Positions 23,809 to 25,031 of a stretch of 25,031 bases of DNA are shown in pieces. Under the pieces are notes generated by a model. That model ran no database searches and was not told the DNA's origin. It saw only the letters and a list, made by a program, of their open reading frames with translations. Each line of letters starts with the position of its first letter. The stretch's first letter is position 1. The translations under genes and the position numbers were made by a program. Source of the DNA: UBA1049 sp964525815 (GTDB lineage Bacteria > Bacillota > Clostridia > Oscillospirales > CAG-382); NCBI GenBank assembly GCA_964525815.1, contig CAZGJQ010000021.1:1-25031 (forward strand), read 5' to 3'.

Positions 23809-24867
23809 CTAAATCGCTTTCTTTTTTCCAAAATGCATAACAGCCTGCTTGCCTAACGAAAAGATGCTGCTGACAATCAAGGTGAAATAGTAGCTGAACC
23901 CTCTGGTAAGCAGCATAGCGGCGGCAGGCAGGATGCTGTCCACACCGTATATATTCTCATACATAAAAAACATCGCATATTCGTTCGCTCCTATCCCGCC
24001 GGGAAGGGGAATGCTGTCAACCGCAAGCGCAATCACCGCCTGCAGACACAGCAGCTCTATCAGACCGAACTCAAAAAGCCCGAAGCTCCGATAAACGAAA
24101 AAAGCAATCGAGAACATTGCGGTTCTCTGTAAAAAGGTTACAACTACAAGGTGTAAAAGCAGCTTCCTTTTCCCCTTTATGTAGAAGGCTGCTTCTCTGT
24201 ATTCGAAAAGGGCTTTTTCGAAGGTTTTTAACCTTAAATCCGGGTTCCTGACCAGATGAATTCGTCCGAGGAGACTTATCACCGCTCGCCCGAAGAATAA
24301 GGTAAGCCGGCTGAAATACATGGAAACCAAGCAAACGGCAATCATTACGACGGTTAGAGCGGCTCCGGCAAAAATCAATACTTGAAACAGAGCTCCGGAG
24401 TCTAAAATAATATCCTTGATGAAAAAAAGGGACAAGCCGCCGTATAGAAGCAGCACCACCTTAAACGAGATGGTTTGCAGGATTACAGTTATTGCGGAGG
24501 TGGAATAGGAGAGCCCGTCCTTTGCCATAAAATATATAACGGCGGGTTGACCTCCGGTTGAGGACGGCGTTATGGCGGAATAAAAGAAGTCGGCACATCC
24601 GTAAACAAAGCACTTGAAGTGGGAGGTTGTTTCTCCGAGAGCCTTGGTGGAAATCCTGATAAACCTTCCGTAGAGCATAAGATAAAAAACCGCAAGCAGT
24701 CCCGCAAACAAAAGGTGGAACTTATGGGATGAGCCCGTTATCTCGTTTACTATATGATTATACTCGAACTCGTTGAAAATAATATAAAAGGTTACCGCCA
24801 TAAGAATAAGCAATATAACAAAGCTTATCTTATACCTTTTCCTTTTTGGATTCGGATTTTTGCCCAT
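23809..24867 (-). CDS. Lysylphosphatidylglycerol synthase-type transmembrane (flippase-like) protein
   Basis: This integral membrane protein of the UPF0104/LPG_synthase_TM family corresponds to the N-terminal flippase half of MprF and to AglD-like proteins. It has about 350 residues with around eight membrane segments. Signature motifs are TPSSTGGQPA (about 101-110) and PLPGGIGANE (about 288-297). The C-terminal aminoacyl-transferase domain of MprF is missing, so it cannot make lysyl-phosphatidylglycerol by itself. A TTG at 24870 directly precedes the ATG at 24867; AGAGGG lies 9 and 12 bases upstream respectively, so either could start translation. Co-transcription with psd suggests a role in moving phospholipids or lipid-linked molecules across the membrane (inference). 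Confidence 0.82.
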   Translation of the reverse strand: MGKNPNPKRKRYKISFVILLILMAVTFYIIFNEFEYNHIVNEITGSSHKFHLLFAGLLAVFYLMLYGRFIRISTKALGETTSHFKCFVYGCADFFYSAITPSSTGGQPAVIYFMAKDGLSYSTSAITVILQTISFKVVLLLYGGLSLFFIKDIILDSGALFQVLIFAGAALTVVMIAVCLVSMYFSRLTLFFGRAVISLLGRIHLVRNPDLRLKTFEKALFEYREAAFYIKGKRKLLLHLVVVTFLQRTAMFSIAFFVYRSFGLFEFGLIELLCLQAVIALAVDSIPLPGGIGANEYAMFFMYENIYGVDSILPAAAMLLTRGFSYYFTLIVSSIFSLGKQAVMHFGKKKAI

Positions 24868-24940
24868 CAATAAATGCTACCCTCTTTACCCCGATGCACA
24901 AAGCCCGCTTACTGATATTATTAGCAAGCTTTATCAAATT

Positions 24941-24969
24941 ATTATATAAAAAATCACCCGGTTTGTCAA
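24941..24969 (-). promoter_or_regulatory. Perfect consensus promoter for the flippase-psd operon
   Basis: On the minus strand TTGACA (24964-24969) and TATAAT (24941-24946) are exact with a 17-bp spacer. The transcript starts near 24934, giving a leader of about 65 nt. The remaining 60 bases to the window end show no gene. Confidence 0.85.
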
Positions 24970-25031
24970 TACATATGACCGGCTTATGTAATAATATGTG
25001 GGTTTGCTTATGATATGTTGCACAGAAGTGT

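Noticed and set aside
1..25031. Signs of CRISPR arrays, mobile elements, phage genes or horizontally acquired islands
   Set aside because: No regularly spaced repeats, transposase or integrase genes, or abrupt composition shift were found; gene style is uniform across the window.

Overview
The window comes from the chromosome of a low-to-moderate GC Gram-positive bacterium of the class Clostridia, most likely an Oscillospirales/Ruminococcaceae-type anaerobe. This is an inference from several signs. Purine-rich Shine-Dalgarno sites and consensus sigma-A promoters (TTGACA-N16/17-TATAAT) are frequent. The str locus carries the Firmicutes-specific L7Ae-like gene between rpoC and rpsL. There are two ECF-type vitamin transporter S components, a YycJ/WalJ hydrolase and an FMN riboswitch with an intrinsic terminator. 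No rRNA, tRNA, CRISPR array, insertion sequence or phage gene was seen.

Layout. (1) 1-1235: a terminator-like hairpin and a minus-strand ADP-ribosylglycohydrolase family gene. (2) 1287-2429: a divergent FkbM-type methyltransferase gene with its own promoter. (3) 2518-6468: a tightly packed plus-strand run of pyridoxal/pyridoxamine kinase, ECF S component, FMN-binding flavin-reductase-like protein, galactokinase and WalJ-like metallo-hydrolase, mostly with overlapping ends. A TIM-barrel sugar isomerase/epimerase follows and ends in a strong terminator near 7350. (4) 7402-20090: the transcription/translation core rpoB, rpoC, L7Ae-like, rpsL, rpsG, fusA, tuf, with strong promoters before rpoB, rpsL and tuf. 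(5) 20157-21192: a greatly enlarged FMN riboswitch with terminator, controlling the riboflavin transporter gene ribU, then a bidirectional terminator. (6) 21205-24969, minus strand: a lipid operon (flippase-like membrane protein, then phosphatidylserine decarboxylase) from a perfect-consensus promoter, followed by the iron-sulfur pair nifS-nifU from a separate promoter flanked by an 18-bp perfect palindrome.

How the genes fit together. The centre is housekeeping gene expression (RNA polymerase beta and beta-prime, S12, S7, EF-G, EF-Tu). Two flanking modules concern cofactor supply: B6 vitamers (kinase plus adjacent S component) and riboflavin (RibU under an FMN sensor). Both S components would need an ECF energising module that is not in this window. 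NifS is a PLP enzyme and NifU an Fe-S scaffold, so the right-hand module also handles cofactors.

I see no clear case for a wholly new biological system. The most unusual items are the roughly 295-nt FMN riboswitch with two insert regions, the proline in the otherwise near-invariant NADFDGDQM(A)VH neighbourhood of RpoC, the long acidic RpoB tail, the kinase/S-component/flavoprotein cluster, and the palindrome at the nifS promoter.
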